A DNA stretch of 64,000 nt from Paludibacter sp. (lineage in GTDB: Bacteria; Bacteroidota; Bacteroidia; Bacteroidales; Paludibacteraceae): positions 1-64,000 of the forward strand of contig DAHXOX010000092.1 in the NCBI GenBank assembly GCA_027364655.1, read 5' to 3'. Made by a program: the position numbers and the translations under genes. The notes below the pieces were generated by a model. The model searched no databases. It was not told where the DNA came from and worked only from the letters and a program-made list of their open reading frames with translations. The stretch's first letter is position 1; each line of letters starts with the position of its first letter. Positions 35,875 to 46,367 of this stretch are shown here, piece after piece.

Positions 35875-38442
35875 ATGGAAACTAACATTTACACGTATGA
35901 TGATGCTTTTCAATCATCATTAGTCTATTTTCAAGGTGATGAACTCGCCGCCCGCGTCTGGGTAAACAAATATGCGTTGAAAGATTCGTATGGAAACATT
36001 TTTGAGAAAAACCCCGATGACATGCATCGACGTATTGCATCTGAAATTGCTCGTATAGAAAAGAACTATTCAAATGCTCTTTCAGAAGATCAAATCTTCG
36101 AATTGTTACGTAAATTTCGCTACATAATTCCACAAGGAAGTCCAATGACAGGCATTGGAAATTCATATCAAGTAGCTTCACTTTCAAACTGTTTTGTCAT
36201 TGGATTTGATGGAGAAGCCGATTCGTATGGTGCAATCATTAAATTAGACGAAGAGCAAGTCCAACTTATGAAACGTCGCGGTGGAGTAGGGCACGACCTA
36301 TCACAAATCCGTCCTAAAGGGTCACCTGTTAAAAATTCAGCATTGACCTCTACAGGAATTGTTCCGTTTATGGAACGTTATTCTAATTCAACACGAGAAG
36401 TAGCACAAGATGGACGTCGTGGCGCTTTAATGCTGAGTGTTTCAATTAAACATCCAGACTCACAAGATTTTATCGACGCAAAATTAGAACAAGGAAAAGT
36501 TACAGGAGCCAATGTTTCGGTTAAAATTGATGACGACTTTATGCAATCTGTCATTGATAAAAAAAACTATGTGCAACAATATCCCATTCAATCGGCTAAC
36601 CCAAAATACACAAAAGAGATCAATGCTGAGACTTTATGGGGGAAAATCATTCATAATGCATGGCAATCTGCTGAACCTGGCGTACTCTTTTGGGATACCA
36701 TTATTCGTGAATCCATTCCAGATTGCTATGGTGATTTAGGGTTTAAAACTGTTTCAACAAACCCATGCGGAGAAATTCCATTATGCCCCTATGACAGTTG
36801 CCGTCTGTTAGCTGTCAATCTATATTCTTATGTAAATCATCCTTTTACAAAAGAAGCATATTTTGATTTTGATCTTTTTTCTCAGCATGTTATCTATGCT
36901 CAGCGCATTATGGACGACATTATTGATCTGGAAATGGAAAAGATTAATCAGATTTTAGAAAAGATAAAATCAGATCCTGAAGATCAGGAGATTAAGCAGA
37001 CAGAATTTGCTTTATGGGAAAAAATTAAGAATAAAACATTATTAGGTCGTAGAACAGGCGTTGGAACCACTGCTGAAGGCGACATGCTGGCTGCAATGGG
37101 GCTTATTTATGGAACAGAAGAAGCAACTGATTTTTCTGAAAAAGTGCATAAGGTTACTGCTTTATCAGCTTATCGTTCATCGGTTATTATGGCTAAAGAA
37201 CGTGGAGCTTTTTCGATTTATGATGCAAAACGGGAAGAAGCAAACCCCTTTATTTTACGTTTAAAAGAAGCTGATCCTTCTTTGTATGCTGATATGGTAA
37301 AGTTTGGCCGTAGAAACATTGCTTGTTTAACCATTGCCCCAACAGGAACAACGAGCATGATGTCGCAAACAACTTCAGGAATTGAGCCAGCTTTTTCATG
37401 CGTTTACAGTCGACGTAGAAAAGTAAATCCCAATGATTCGGATGTGCGTGTTGATTTTGTGGATGAAATGGGTGACACATGGGAAGAATACATTGTTTTT
37501 CATCATAAATTTGTTACTTGGATGGAAGCGAATGGATATAATCCTGCAAAACGGTATTCTAAAGCAGAAATGGATGAAATGATCAGTAAATCACCATACA
37601 ACAAAGCAACTTCTGCCGATGTGGATTGGTTGAAAAAAGTGCAGATGCAAGGACGAATTCAAAAATGGGTTGACCATTCCATCAGTGTTACCATAAACTT
37701 ACCCAATGACGTAACAGAAGAATTAGTAGGCCAATTGTATGTAGAAGCTTGGAAATCTGGATGCAAAGGTTGTACAGTTTATCGAGAAGGCTCACGATCA
37801 GGAGTATTGGTTACAGCAAGTCAAGAAAAAATCGAAGAGGCACAAAATGAAAAAGATGCCAAAGATCAAGATTGCTTCTGCTATAATGAAGTGATAGAAC
37901 GCCCCAAAGAATTACTCTGTGACGTTGTTCGTTTTCAAAATAATAAAGAAAAATGGATTGCTTTTGTGGGTTTGTTAAATGGACGCCCATACGAGATTTT
38001 TACTGGTTTAGCTGATGATGACGAAGGTATAGCATTACCAAAGCATGTGATTGAAGGAAAGATCATAAAGACCAAAAATGTCACTGAAGATGGTCGTAGT
38101 CGTTACGATTTTCAATTTACCAATAAGCGTGGATACAAAACAACTGTAGAAGGTCTTTCGTATAAATTCGATCCTGAGTTTTGGAATTATGCAAAACTTA
38201 TATCAGGGGTATTGCGTTATGGAATGCCTATAGATCAAGTACTTAAACTCGTATCAGGATTACAACTTAATAGTGAATCCATTAATACATGGAAAAACGG
38301 GGTTGAACGGGCATTAAAAAAATATATTCCTGATGGAACGTCTGCTGAAGGGAAAAAATGCCCGAGTTGTGGACAAGAAACCCTGATTTATCAAGAAGGA
38401 TGCTTGACTTGCCAATCGTGCGGGTACTCTCGATGCGGATAA
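35875..38442 (+). CDS. nrdJ: Adenosylcobalamin-dependent (class II) ribonucleotide reductase
   Basis: Reduces ribonucleotides to deoxyribonucleotides using an adenosylcobalamin radical, independent of oxygen. The 855 aa protein shows SLSNCFVIGF, NPCGEIPLCPYDSC, IAPTGTTSMMSQTTSGIEPAF (substrate/radical site), CKGCTVYREGSRSGVL, and a C-terminal TSCPD-like domain. It ends in a zinc-ribbon tail CPSCGQETLIYQEGCLTCQSCGYSRCG that probably carries the re-reducing cysteines. It is apparently monocistronic; no other RNR is in the window. Confidence 0.95.
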   Translation: METNIYTYDDAFQSSLVYFQGDELAARVWVNKYALKDSYGNIFEKNPDDMHRRIASEIARIEKNYSNALSEDQIFELLRKFRYIIPQGSPMTGIGNSYQVASLSNCFVIGFDGEADSYGAIIKLDEEQVQLMKRRGGVGHDLSQIRPKGSPVKNSALTSTGIVPFMERYSNSTREVAQDGRRGALMLSVSIKHPDSQDFIDAKLEQGKVTGANVSVKIDDDFMQSVIDKKNYVQQYPIQSANPKYTKEINAETLWGKIIHNAWQSAEPGVLFWDTIIRESIPDCYGDLGFKTVSTNPCGEIPLCPYDSCRLLAVNLYSYVNHPFTKEAYFDFDLFSQHVIYAQRIMDDIIDLEMEKINQILEKIKSDPEDQEIKQTEFALWEKIKNKTLLGRRTGVGTTAEGDMLAAMGLIYGTEEATDFSEKVHKVTALSAYRSSVIMAKERGAFSIYDAKREEANPFILRLKEADPSLYADMVKFGRRNIACLTIAPTGTTSMMSQTTSGIEPAFSCVYSRRRKVNPNDSDVRVDFVDEMGDTWEEYIVFHHKFVTWMEANGYNPAKRYSKAEMDEMISKSPYNKATSADVDWLKKVQMQGRIQKWVDHSISVTINLPNDVTEELVGQLYVEAWKSGCKGCTVYREGSRSGVLVTASQEKIEEAQNEKDAKDQDCFCYNEVIERPKELLCDVVRFQNNKEKWIAFVGLLNGRPYEIFTGLADDDEGIALPKHVIEGKIIKTKNVTEDGRSRYDFQFTNKRGYKTTVEGLSYKFDPEFWNYAKLISGVLRYGMPIDQVLKLVSGLQLNSESINTWKNGVERALKKYIPDGTSAEGKKCPSCGQETLIYQEGCLTCQSCGYSRCG

Positions 38443-38465
38443 CCTCTTTGAAGGTGTATTCAAAA

Positions 38466-38507
38466 AGGTTGTCTTAGATTATTTGATGAAACAACCTATT
38501 TCTTTTT
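38466..38507 (+). terminator. Probable terminator of nrdJ
   Basis: AGGTTGT (38466-38472) and ACAACCT (38491-38497) form a 7-bp stem followed by ATTTCTTTTT. Confidence 0.5.
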
Positions 38508-38576
38508 GATTATGAGCTTGTTAGTTTTGCACAAATGAGAAAAACAGAAAAATTTGCAGAAAAAATTCTTTATTCC

Positions 38577-38607
38577 TTTGTGATACAAATGGTTTTTTCT
38601 ACTTTTG
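38577..38607 (+). promoter_or_regulatory. Near-ideal promoter of sdhCAB
   Basis: TTTG (38577-38580), exactly 19 nt, then TACTTTTG (38600-38607). It matches the Bacteroidetes TTTG-N19-TAnnTTTG consensus in full and predicts a leader of about 120 nt before sdhC. Confidence 0.8.
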
Positions 38608-38736
38608 CAACATGTTTATCAAAGAAAATGACAAGGTTAAAGCACTCAATATTAATTTATTAATATATATTATCTTGTATTCCTCCCTTTATAATTTGTA
38701 GTTTCTCATATCACTAAACATCAATTCAAACCTGTT

Positions 38737-39408
38737 ATGAAGTTATTTATTATTAACTCATCCATTGGAAGAAAACTCATTATGAGTTTGTCAGGGTTGT
38801 TCCTTTTTCTTTTTCTGACGCTGCACTGCTTTCTCAATTTGTTTTTATTGGGTGGCCCTTCAGCCTATACCGCAGTGAACGATATTATGGAACTTCCCGT
38901 AGTTACAATCATGGTACCTATTTTAGCTGCCGGATTTGTTATCCACATTTTGTACGCATTGTGGCTATATTGGCAAAATTATCGCGCACGTGGTGAAGTT
39001 GGATACGCATCTGGCAAAAAGAGTGAAACCACTTCTTGGGCAGCTCGTAATATGGTGATATTAGGACTTATCGTTTTACTGTTTATTGTATTACATTTGA
39101 CACAGTTTTGGGCTAAGATGCAATTGCAATCTTTTCTGGGAGGGGCAAATCAAGTTCATGCCGATCAATCGTATGACTTGGTGGCAAATCAATTTCGCAA
39201 TCCAATTGTTAGTATTCTTTATATTATCTGGTATTGGGTGCTTTGGTTTCATTTAACGCATGGATTTTGGAGTGCATTCCAGACGATAGGAATTGACAAC
39301 AAGAAATGGCAACCTCGCTTGCAAATTATTGGCATTATTTATGCAACGATTTTAGCTGTTTGTTTTACGTCAATTAATCTTTATTTCTTGTTTGGATTTG
39401 GAGCGTAA
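38737..39408 (+). CDS. sdhC: Succinate dehydrogenase/fumarate reductase cytochrome b subunit
   Basis: 223 aa membrane anchor with five hydrophobic segments and histidines placed as expected for two hemes (TLHCFLNLF, VIHILYALW, VLHLTQFWA, WFHLTHGFW). It matches the type B single-subunit cytochrome b of Bacteroidetes and Wolinella, exchanging electrons with the (mena)quinone pool. First gene of sdhCAB; sdhA follows after 34 nt. Confidence 0.94.
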   Translation: MKLFIINSSIGRKLIMSLSGLFLFLFLTLHCFLNLFLLGGPSAYTAVNDIMELPVVTIMVPILAAGFVIHILYALWLYWQNYRARGEVGYASGKKSETTSWAARNMVILGLIVLLFIVLHLTQFWAKMQLQSFLGGANQVHADQSYDLVANQFRNPIVSILYIIWYWVLWFHLTHGFWSAFQTIGIDNKKWQPRLQIIGIIYATILAVCFTSINLYFLFGFGA

Positions 39409-39442
39409 CTTGTTGTTTCCTAAAATAATAAACTTATAAAAT

Positions 39443-41383
39443 ATGACACAGATAAATTCCAAAATTCCACAAGGACCATTAGCCCAAAAGTGGAGTAACT
39501 ATAAAGCCTCACAAAAATTAGTCAATCCGGCCAACAAACGTCGTTTAGATATCATTGTGGTTGGTACCGGTTTAGCTGGAGCATCTGCCGCTGCATCTTT
39601 AGGAGAGCTTGGATTTAATGTCTTGAATTTTTGTATTCAAGATTCGCCACGTCGTGCGCACTCAATCGCTGCTCAAGGCGGTATAAATGCTGCAAAAAAT
39701 TACCCCAATGATGGAGATTCTGTTTTTCGGCTCTTTTATGACACCATCAAAGGTGGAGACTATCGAGCTCGTGAAGCCAACGTATATCGTTTAGCAGAAG
39801 TTTCCAACAGTATCATTGATCAATGTGTGGCACAAGGTGTTCCTTTTGCACGTGAATATGGAGGATTGTTAGACAATCGTTCTTTTGGTGGCGCTCAGGT
39901 TTCGCGTACCTTTTATGCTAAAGGGCAAACAGGTCAACAATTATTATTAGGCGCTTATTCTGCGTTAAGCCGACAAATCAGTAAAGGTTCGGTGAAACTT
40001 CACACTCGTTATGAAATGATGGACATTGTGGTGATTGACGGGAAAGCGCGTGGAATTATTGCTCGTAATTTACGCACCGGAAGATTAGAACGTTTCTTTG
40101 GCCATGCTGTGGTTATTGCAACCGGCGGATACGGCAACACATTCTTTTTATCAACCAATGCAATGGGATCAAACGGTTCTGCTGCGATGCAATGTTTTCG
40201 CAAAGGAGCTTATTTTGCTAATCCTTGTTACGCTCAGATTCACCCAACTTGTATTCCTGTGCATGGTGAATTTCAATCCAAATTGACACTGATGTCGGAA
40301 TCATTACGAAATGATGGTCGCATTTGGGTGCCGAAGAAAAAAGAAGATGCAGAAGCGATACGTGCCGGAAAAATGAAACCTAATCAAATTCCTGAAGATG
40401 AACGTGATTATTATTTGGAACGTCGTTATCCTACTTTTGGAAATTTAGTGCCTCGTGATGTAGCTTCACGCGCAGCCAAAGAACGATGTGATGCAGGGTA
40501 TGGAGTAGGAGCAACAGGATTAGCCGTTTATCTCGATTTTTCAGAAGTTATCAATCGGTTGGGACGCGACGTAGTCGAAGCTCGTTACGGCAATCTATTT
40601 CAAATGTATAACAAAATAGTTGACGAAGATCCTTATGAAACGCCTATGATGATTTATCCTGCTATGCATTATACTATGGGCGGCATTTGGGTTGATTATG
40701 AATGTATGACGAGCATTGAAGGTCTTTTTGCTATTGGTGAAGCGAATTTTTCAGATCATGGCGCTAATCGTTTGGGAGCATCTGCCTTAATGCAAGGCTT
40801 AGCTGATGGCTATTTTGTCCTACCTTATACAATTCAAAATTATTTGGCTGACGAAATAAGAACACCGCGCATGAGTACTGAACTCGCTGAATTTGCTGAA
40901 ACCGAAGGCGCTGTTCAATCGAGAATCCAAAAAATAATGGCTGTCAAAGGAAATCGTTCTGTGGATTCAATTCATAAACAATTAGGATTGATCATGTGGG
41001 ACTTTGTCGGTATGAGTCGTACTAAAGAGAGCCTTCAAAAAGCATTAGATGCCATTATACAGGTAAAACATGAATTTTGGACAAATGTTTTTATTCCAGG
41101 TGAAAGTGAAGATTTAAACGTTGAATTAGAAAAAGCGTTGAGAGTGTCCGATTTTATTGAAATTGGTGAATTGATGGCTCGTGATGCTTTGCATCGAGAA
41201 GAATCATGTGGTGGTCATTTTAGACTCGAATATCAAACAGGAGATGGAGAAGCATTGCGGGATGATGAAAATTTTTCGTATGTTGCTTGTTGGAAATATG
41301 AAGGCGACGGAAAAGAACCCTCTCTTCTAAAAGAACCACTTATTTATGAATCGGTACACATGCAACAACGAAATTACAAGTAA
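39443..41383 (+). CDS. sdhA: Succinate dehydrogenase/fumarate reductase flavoprotein subunit
   Basis: 646 aa catalytic subunit. FAD-binding [20 protein letters not shown], then [13 protein letters not shown] containing the histidine for covalent [23 protein letters not shown], the active-site [41 protein letters not shown], and a helical C-terminal domain. In anaerobic Bacteroidetes this type usually works as fumarate reductase in succinate production; direction cannot be read from sequence. Confidence 0.96.
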   Translation: MTQINSKIPQGPLAQKWSNYKASQKLVNPANKRRLDIIVVGTGLAGASAAASLGELGFNVLNFCIQDSPRRAHSIAAQGGINAAKNYPNDGDSVFRLFYDTIKGGDYRAREANVYRLAEVSNSIIDQCVAQGVPFAREYGGLLDNRSFGGAQVSRTFYAKGQTGQQLLLGAYSALSRQISKGSVKLHTRYEMMDIVVIDGKARGIIARNLRTGRLERFFGHAVVIATGGYGNTFFLSTNAMGSNGSAAMQCFRKGAYFANPCYAQIHPTCIPVHGEFQSKLTLMSESLRNDGRIWVPKKKEDAEAIRAGKMKPNQIPEDERDYYLERRYPTFGNLVPRDVASRAAKERCDAGYGVGATGLAVYLDFSEVINRLGRDVVEARYGNLFQMYNKIVDEDPYETPMMIYPAMHYTMGGIWVDYECMTSIEGLFAIGEANFSDHGANRLGASALMQGLADGYFVLPYTIQNYLADEIRTPRMSTELAEFAETEGAVQSRIQKIMAVKGNRSVDSIHKQLGLIMWDFVGMSRTKESLQKALDAIIQVKHEFWTNVFIPGESEDLNVELEKALRVSDFIEIGELMARDALHREESCGGHFRLEYQTGDGEALRDDENFSYVACWKYEGDGKEPSLLKEPLIYESVHMQQRNYK

Positions 41384-41457
41384 ACGCAATAACAGTTTAT
41401 TAGGTCGCATTTATACAGCCCGATAAATAGCCAAAATGCAATAAATCTCATCAAATT

Positions 41458-42213
41458 ATGGAAAAAACAATTCATATCACCCTGAAAATATGGCGTCAAA
41501 AAGGGCCTCAAGCCAAAGGCGCTTTTGAAACATATCAATTAAATGACATATCCATAGACAGTTCTTTTCTTGAAATGTTAGATATTTTGAATGAAAGATT
41601 AATTTCAGAGAAAAAAGAACCTATCGTTTTTGATCACGATTGCCGTGAAGGAATTTGTGGAATGTGTTCGCTTTACATCAACGGTCATCCGCATGGACCT
41701 GACGAGGATGTAACGACATGTCAGCTTCACATGCGCAAATTCAAAGATGGTGAAACGATCATCGTCGAACCTTGGCGTTCAAGAGGTTTCCCTGTGATTA
41801 AAGACTTAATGGTTGATCGAAGTGCTTTTGATAAAATCATTCAAGCAGGTGGTTTTATATCAGTTACTACCGGAGGTGTTCCTGATGCCAATGCAATTCC
41901 AATTTCGAAAGAAAAAGCAGATGAAGCAATGGATGCTGCTTCGTGTATTGGCTGTGGGGCTTGTGTTGCAGCTTGTAAAAATGGATCAGCCATGTTATTT
42001 GTTGCTGCTAAAGTGAGTCAATTAGCTCTTTTACCTCAAGGCAAAATGGAAGCTTCGAGCCGCGCAAAAGCCATGGTGGCTAAAATGGATGAACTTGGAT
42101 TTGGAAACTGCACCAATACGGGGGCTTGTGAATCAGAATGTCCCAAGAATGTTTCCATTTCGCATATTGCTCGCCTGAATCGTGAGTTTTTAAAAGCCAA
42201 ATTCAAAGATTAA
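41458..42213 (+). CDS. sdhB: Succinate dehydrogenase/fumarate reductase iron-sulfur subunit
   Basis: 251 aa electron-transfer subunit. The [2Fe-2S] ligands are in [16 protein letters not shown] plus a later Cys (TTCQLHM). The C-terminal cysteines [15 protein letters not shown] and [17 protein letters not shown] bind the [4Fe-4S] and [3Fe-4S] clusters. Ends the sdhCAB operon, with a strong hairpin about 70 nt downstream. Confidence 0.96.
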   Translation: MEKTIHITLKIWRQKGPQAKGAFETYQLNDISIDSSFLEMLDILNERLISEKKEPIVFDHDCREGICGMCSLYINGHPHGPDEDVTTCQLHMRKFKDGETIIVEPWRSRGFPVIKDLMVDRSAFDKIIQAGGFISVTTGGVPDANAIPISKEKADEAMDAASCIGCGACVAACKNGSAMLFVAAKVSQLALLPQGKMEASSRAKAMVAKMDELGFGNCTNTGACESECPKNVSISHIARLNREFLKAKFKD

Positions 42214-42524
42214 TACTATTTCTTCTTGAAATAATCAAATGTCTTTTTCTTTATCTTGTTAATTATAAATGATTTAATAGTTCTGCCTCGTTTTGCTATA
42301 AAAAAATAGCAAATACGAGGCAGTTTTATGAACTATCTTTTTGTTCATTGCATTCGTAAATTTCATAGAAAATTGATACCTTTACATGCAGATTGAATAG
42401 CAAACATTCATCGGTTAAATAGAAAGCCTTATCAACGTTTTCAAACTAAAAAATTGCTCGGTTAATCACGAGTAATTATAGAATAAGATTCGATTAGTCA
42501 CTTACTTAACTAAATTTTATTGTT
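42214..42524. other. Spacer between sdhB and purA
   Basis: 311 nt without a gene. It contains the sdh terminator (42283-42327) and a TACCTTTA box near 42376-42383, one mismatch from a -7 box, which may start purA transcription. Confidence 0.5.
42283..42327 (+). terminator. Intrinsic terminator of sdhCAB
   Basis: CTGCCTCGT...ACGAGGCAG with an inner TTGCTAT/ATAGCAA stem, an A-rich loop, then TTTT. About 16 bp in total with one internal mismatch. Confidence 0.8.
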
Positions 42525-43796
42525 GTGAAAGTAGATGTTTTATTAGGCCTTCAATGGGGAGATGAAGGCAAAGGGAAAGTGGTTGATGTGTTGACACCAA
42601 AATATGAGGTTGTAGCTCGTTTTCAAGGTGGCCCTAATGCTGGCCATACGCTTGAATTTGAAGGTGAAAAATATGTTTTAAGATCAATTCCTTCGGGCAT
42701 TTTCCAGGGAGACAAAATCAATATCATTGGGAATGGAGTTGTTCTTGATCCTGCGTTATTTAAGGCAGAAGTTGAAGCTTTAGAAGCTTCCGGTCATAAA
42801 CTCACAAACAAATTATTGATTTCTAAAAAAGCACACCTTATTTTACCGACACATCGTTTGCTTGATGCAGCGTATGAAGCATCAAAAGGTAGCGATAAGA
42901 TTGGAACCACAGGAAAAGGGATTGGCCCTGCATATACAGACAAGATTAGTCGTAATGGACTTAGGGTAGGGGACTTACTTCATCATTTTGAACAAAAATA
43001 TGCTGCAGCAACTGCTCGTCATAAATCAATTTTATCGCAGTATAACTATTCGATTAATGATTTAGAACAACTTGAAAAAGAATGGTTTGAAGGGGTTGAA
43101 AAACTAAAGGAATTTCAATTTATTGATAGTGAACATGCTGTAAATAAATATATTAATCAGAAAAAATCAATCTTGGCAGAAGGTGCGCAAGGTACTATGC
43201 TTGATATTGATTTTGGTTCATATCCGTTTGTTACGTCCTCTAATACCATTTCAGCCGGTGTTTGCACAGGCTTAGGAATTGCCCCAAATCGAATTGGAGA
43301 GGTTTTTGGTATTTTCAAAGCATATTGTACGCGAGTCGGGAGTGGCCCATTTCCCACAGAATTGATGGATGAAACAGGTCAAAAAATGCGTGATCTTGGT
43401 TATGAATATGGTTCAGTGACAGGTCGTCCACGTCGTTGCGGATGGCTTGATTTAGTTGCGTTGAAATATGCCATCATGATTAATGGTGTTACTCAACTTA
43501 TTATGATGAAAAGTGATGTCCTTGATGATTTTGATACAATTAAAGTATGTGTTGCTTACAAGGTAAATGGGCAAGAGATTGATTATTTTCCCTTTGAAGT
43601 TGATACCACCATTGAACCCATTTATGCAGAACTTCCCGGTTGGAAATCCACCATGTCAGCCATGAAGCATCAAAATGAATTTCCAGAAGAGTTTAATGCT
43701 TATATTCATTACATTGAACATGAATTGAATACACCTATTACCATTGTCTCAGTAGGCGCTGATCGAGAGCAAACTATCTTTCTACCAAAGAAATGA
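42525..43796 (+). CDS. purA: Adenylosuccinate synthase
   Basis: GTP-dependent enzyme joining IMP and aspartate, first step to AMP. 423 aa with the GTP-binding GLQWGDEGKGKVVD at the N-terminus, FQGGPNAGHTL, GTTGKGIGPAYTDKISR, LAEGAQGTMLDIDFGSYPFVTSSN and the C-terminal SVGADREQTIF. Translation starts at GTG; no better ATG exists upstream in frame. It converges with nrnA across a 37-nt gap. Confidence 0.96.
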   Translation: MKVDVLLGLQWGDEGKGKVVDVLTPKYEVVARFQGGPNAGHTLEFEGEKYVLRSIPSGIFQGDKINIIGNGVVLDPALFKAEVEALEASGHKLTNKLLISKKAHLILPTHRLLDAAYEASKGSDKIGTTGKGIGPAYTDKISRNGLRVGDLLHHFEQKYAAATARHKSILSQYNYSINDLEQLEKEWFEGVEKLKEFQFIDSEHAVNKYINQKKSILAEGAQGTMLDIDFGSYPFVTSSNTISAGVCTGLGIAPNRIGEVFGIFKAYCTRVGSGPFPTELMDETGQKMRDLGYEYGSVTGRPRRCGWLDLVALKYAIMINGVTQLIMMKSDVLDDFDTIKVCVAYKVNGQEIDYFPFEVDTTIEPIYAELPGWKSTMSAMKHQNEFPEEFNAYIHYIEHELNTPITIVSVGADREQTIFLPKK

Positions 43797-43833
43797 AATT
43801 CAATCTTTAACCCATTTTAGATTTCTCGATAAA

Positions 43834-44874
43834 TTAGGATTCCGATATTTCAAGTTGCTTCTTGTAAAGAGGCAGAACTTGTTTTAATTGTTCAACGGTT
43901 TGATTTAATGAATCATAGCTTTCGCCTCCGGCAGCATTAATATGGCCGCCACCATGAAAATAAGTAGAAGCAACTTGATTGACTGGGAATGTCCCGCGTG
44001 AGCGCAAAGAAAGTTTAACATTATTTGTATTTTCTTTGATAAGAACAGAAAATACAATACCTTTTATACTCAACGGCAAATTAACAAAACCTTCCGTATC
44101 GCCTTCTTGGTAATTGTAATGTTTTAATTCTTCGTTAGTTAGTGTAATAATGGCAGTTTTGTATTCAGGCAAAACTTCCATTTTTTCACTTAATGTGTAT
44201 CCCATTAATCTCAAACGATCAGTAGAATAAGTATTGTATATATTATTGTAAATATGATCTTTGTCTATCCCTTTAGTCAAAAGTTCAGAAATAATAAAGT
44301 AAATTTCCGGGCTGTTCGAGTTGAAAGTGAAAGCTCCGGTATCTGTCATCATTCCAGTATAAATACACGTTGCACAAGGGTTATTAATTGTTTCAAAAAA
44401 TCCCATTCTGCATATTAATCGAAACACTAACTCTGAAGTGGACGCAATTGTTGGATAAGAAATTATCACATCTGCAATGTTTTCAGGATTACGATGATGA
44501 TCAATTAAAATCTTTTTCTCTTTAAATTGTTCTACGGCTTCTTTTAGTTTACCAATTCGAGAAATAGCATTGAAATCAGTCAGAATCATCAAATCGCATG
44601 ATGATGATAATAATTGATCGACTTGTTCTTTGGTTTCATCATAAATCATTATTTGAGAAATTGCAGGCATCCAATCGAAAAAAGATGCGTAACGATTAGG
44701 AACAATGACAATTGCTTCTTTGTTCAGTGAGTAAAAAAAATGATAAAGTCCAAGTGCAGAACCTATTGCATCGCCATCAGGACTTATATGTGTAATGATT
44801 GCTATTTTGTTAGCCTTGTCTATCAGTTCATTTGACTCATTAACTAAAGGCTCTGCGATTATTTTTGTAAGCAT
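43834..44874 (-). CDS. DHH/DHHA1 phosphoesterase, NrnA-like
   Basis: 346 aa DHH-family hydrolase resembling NrnA (nanoRNase / 3'-phosphoadenosine 5'-phosphate phosphatase). Metal motifs: THISPDGDAIGSALGLYHF, MILTDFNAISR, the DHH motif in ILIDHHRNPENIA, and the DHHA1 motif STYFHGGGHINAAGGES. ATG 44874 is used rather than the ORF-track TTG at 44880. No CBS or DRTGG regulatory domains are present. Last gene in the pdxJ-exbB-exbD-tonB-DJ-1 run. Confidence 0.88.
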   Translation of the reverse strand: MLTKIIAEPLVNESNELIDKANKIAIITHISPDGDAIGSALGLYHFFYSLNKEAIVIVPNRYASFFDWMPAISQIMIYDETKEQVDQLLSSSCDLMILTDFNAISRIGKLKEAVEQFKEKKILIDHHRNPENIADVIISYPTIASTSELVFRLICRMGFFETINNPCATCIYTGMMTDTGAFTFNSNSPEIYFIISELLTKGIDKDHIYNNIYNTYSTDRLRLMGYTLSEKMEVLPEYKTAIITLTNEELKHYNYQEGDTEGFVNLPLSIKGIVFSVLIKENTNNVKLSLRSRGTFPVNQVASTYFHGGGHINAAGGESYDSLNQTVEQLKQVLPLYKKQLEISES

Positions 44875-44913
44875 TGACAATCAATTTAATAACTATTTGT
44901 TGCTGATTTTATT

Positions 44914-44946
44914 TTTCCTATAATTATTATTATGATAAATAGGAAA
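44914..44946. repeat. AT-rich inverted repeat between the DJ-1 and nrnA-like genes
   Basis: TTTCCTAT (44914-44921) and ATAGGAAA (44939-44946) form an 8-bp inverted repeat in the 83-nt gap. It could be a weak terminator or processing hairpin; there is no strong T-run. Confidence 0.4.
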
Positions 44947-44957
44947 TAAGTTTTGAA

Positions 44958-45509
44958 TTAAAGGGTATATAAAAAATGATCTGCAACATCCTTCGCCTTT
45001 GTATCGCCTTTTAATAATCGCACAAGATACAAACCAAAATCAACAGCATATCCAGGACCTTTTGCAGTAATAATATTGGAATCTTGAATCAACGTTTTAT
45101 CAGAGATGATTGCACCAAACAACTCTTTTTCAAATCCAGGATAACATATTGCTTCTCGATTTTTCAACATGTTCAATTTTCCCAAAACCGTTGGCGCTGC
45201 ACAGATAGCTGCAACAATTTTATTTTTTTGATTGTGTTGCAATAGCAAATTAGCTAATCCTTTATGTTTTGCTAAATTTAAGGATCCAGGCATTCCACCA
45301 GGCAAAATTAAAAGTTCAGCTTGTGAAAAATCAATTTCTTCAAACAAAGCATCTACTAAAATTGAAATAGCATGAGATCCGGTTACCACAGCATTACCTG
45401 TGATAGAAACTGTTGTCACATCAATGGAAGCACGACGCAACAAATCAACTACCGTGATTGCTTCTGTTTCTTCAAATCCTTCGGCGAGGAAAATAAAATT
45501 ATTTAACAT
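44958..45509 (-). CDS. DJ-1/PfpI family protein
   Basis: 183 aa class I glutamine amidotransferase-like protein of the DJ-1 subgroup. The conserved N-terminal glutamate region is LAEGFEETEAITVVDLLRRA, and the reactive Cys103 lies in the nucleophile elbow AAICAAPTVLG. Family members act as deglycases, chaperones or redox sensors; no assignment among these can be made. It follows tonB after 21 nt. Confidence 0.9.
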   Translation of the reverse strand: MLNNFIFLAEGFEETEAITVVDLLRRASIDVTTVSITGNAVVTGSHAISILVDALFEEIDFSQAELLILPGGMPGSLNLAKHKGLANLLLQHNQKNKIVAAICAAPTVLGKLNMLKNREAICYPGFEKELFGAIISDKTLIQDSNIITAKGPGYAVDFGLYLVRLLKGDTKAKDVADHFLYTL

Positions 45510-45530
45510 AGTTGTTTAATTTTATAAGAG

Positions 45531-46313
45531 TTATTTTAAAACAAAGTGATATACAATTGTACCTATAGCATCATGGTCACCTTTTGAAAATTTACTTTTT
45601 TTAGCAGCAAGTAAAGCAGCGTTGCGTAATGTTTCGCTGGTTGTAGTTGATGCACCTATGTATGCATTCGATACATTGCCATCACGATCAACCACAACAT
45701 GTACTGTTACAGTACCTTCGTCATTGCTAAGGTAAGCTGGAGCTGGTATATACATTGGTGAGCGACCTGAAACAGAAACATTTACTCCATTTCCACCAAT
45801 AACTCCAAGTGGATTTCCTTGTACGTGATTTCCTTGTCCATTACCGGAACCCTTACCATGATCTGCGCCAAAAACACTACCTAATTTTTGTGCCCTATTG
45901 ATAATACCTTGTTGATCTGCTGTTTTCTTTGCTTGTTGTGCGCGTTGAAAAGCTTCATCAATAAGCTTTTGATCTTTCTTTTTATCAATATTTTCTTGAT
46001 TTACAACGCTTTTCTTGCTTGTTTTTTTTGCTTCCGGCATAGAAACCGGAGAATTAGCGATTTGAGTTTCTATATTTTCGTGAGAAACTGAAGATGAAGA
46101 TGCTGGCACTTTTGATTTTACCTGCATAGGCGCACTCAATGCCGGAGATGGGACGGAAACCCCTACTCCATCCGGCGCATCTCCCAAATTGATATAAACA
46201 GGTTCATTAAAAGCATTTTGAATAGAAGGAATCTTTACAAGCAAAAACAACAATAAAACCAATATGGCAAATACAGTCGTTCCTATTATTCCATATCGAG
46301 TTGACTTTCTCAT
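45531..46313 (-). CDS. TonB-family energy transducer
   Basis: 260 aa protein with a single N-terminal transmembrane anchor, a long low-complexity periplasmic linker rich in Ser, Lys and Gln, a Gly/Asn-rich stretch (KGSGNGQGNHVQGNPLG), and a C-terminal TonB fold (GTVTVHVVVDRDGNVSNAYIGASTTTSETLRNAALLAAKKSKF). It couples proton motive force from ExbB/ExbD to outer-membrane TonB-dependent transporters. The linker is not the Pro-Glu/Pro-Lys type of E. coli. It sits directly after exbD. Confidence 0.88.
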   Translation of the reverse strand: MRKSTRYGIIGTTVFAILVLLLFLLVKIPSIQNAFNEPVYINLGDAPDGVGVSVPSPALSAPMQVKSKVPASSSSVSHENIETQIANSPVSMPEAKKTSKKSVVNQENIDKKKDQKLIDEAFQRAQQAKKTADQQGIINRAQKLGSVFGADHGKGSGNGQGNHVQGNPLGVIGGNGVNVSVSGRSPMYIPAPAYLSNDEGTVTVHVVVDRDGNVSNAYIGASTTTSETLRNAALLAAKKSKFSKGDHDAIGTIVYHFVLK

Positions 46314-46367
46314 AAAATTTCTGTTTTCAAGCTGCTAATAAAAACTTTTTGGAATTAAACCAAAAAA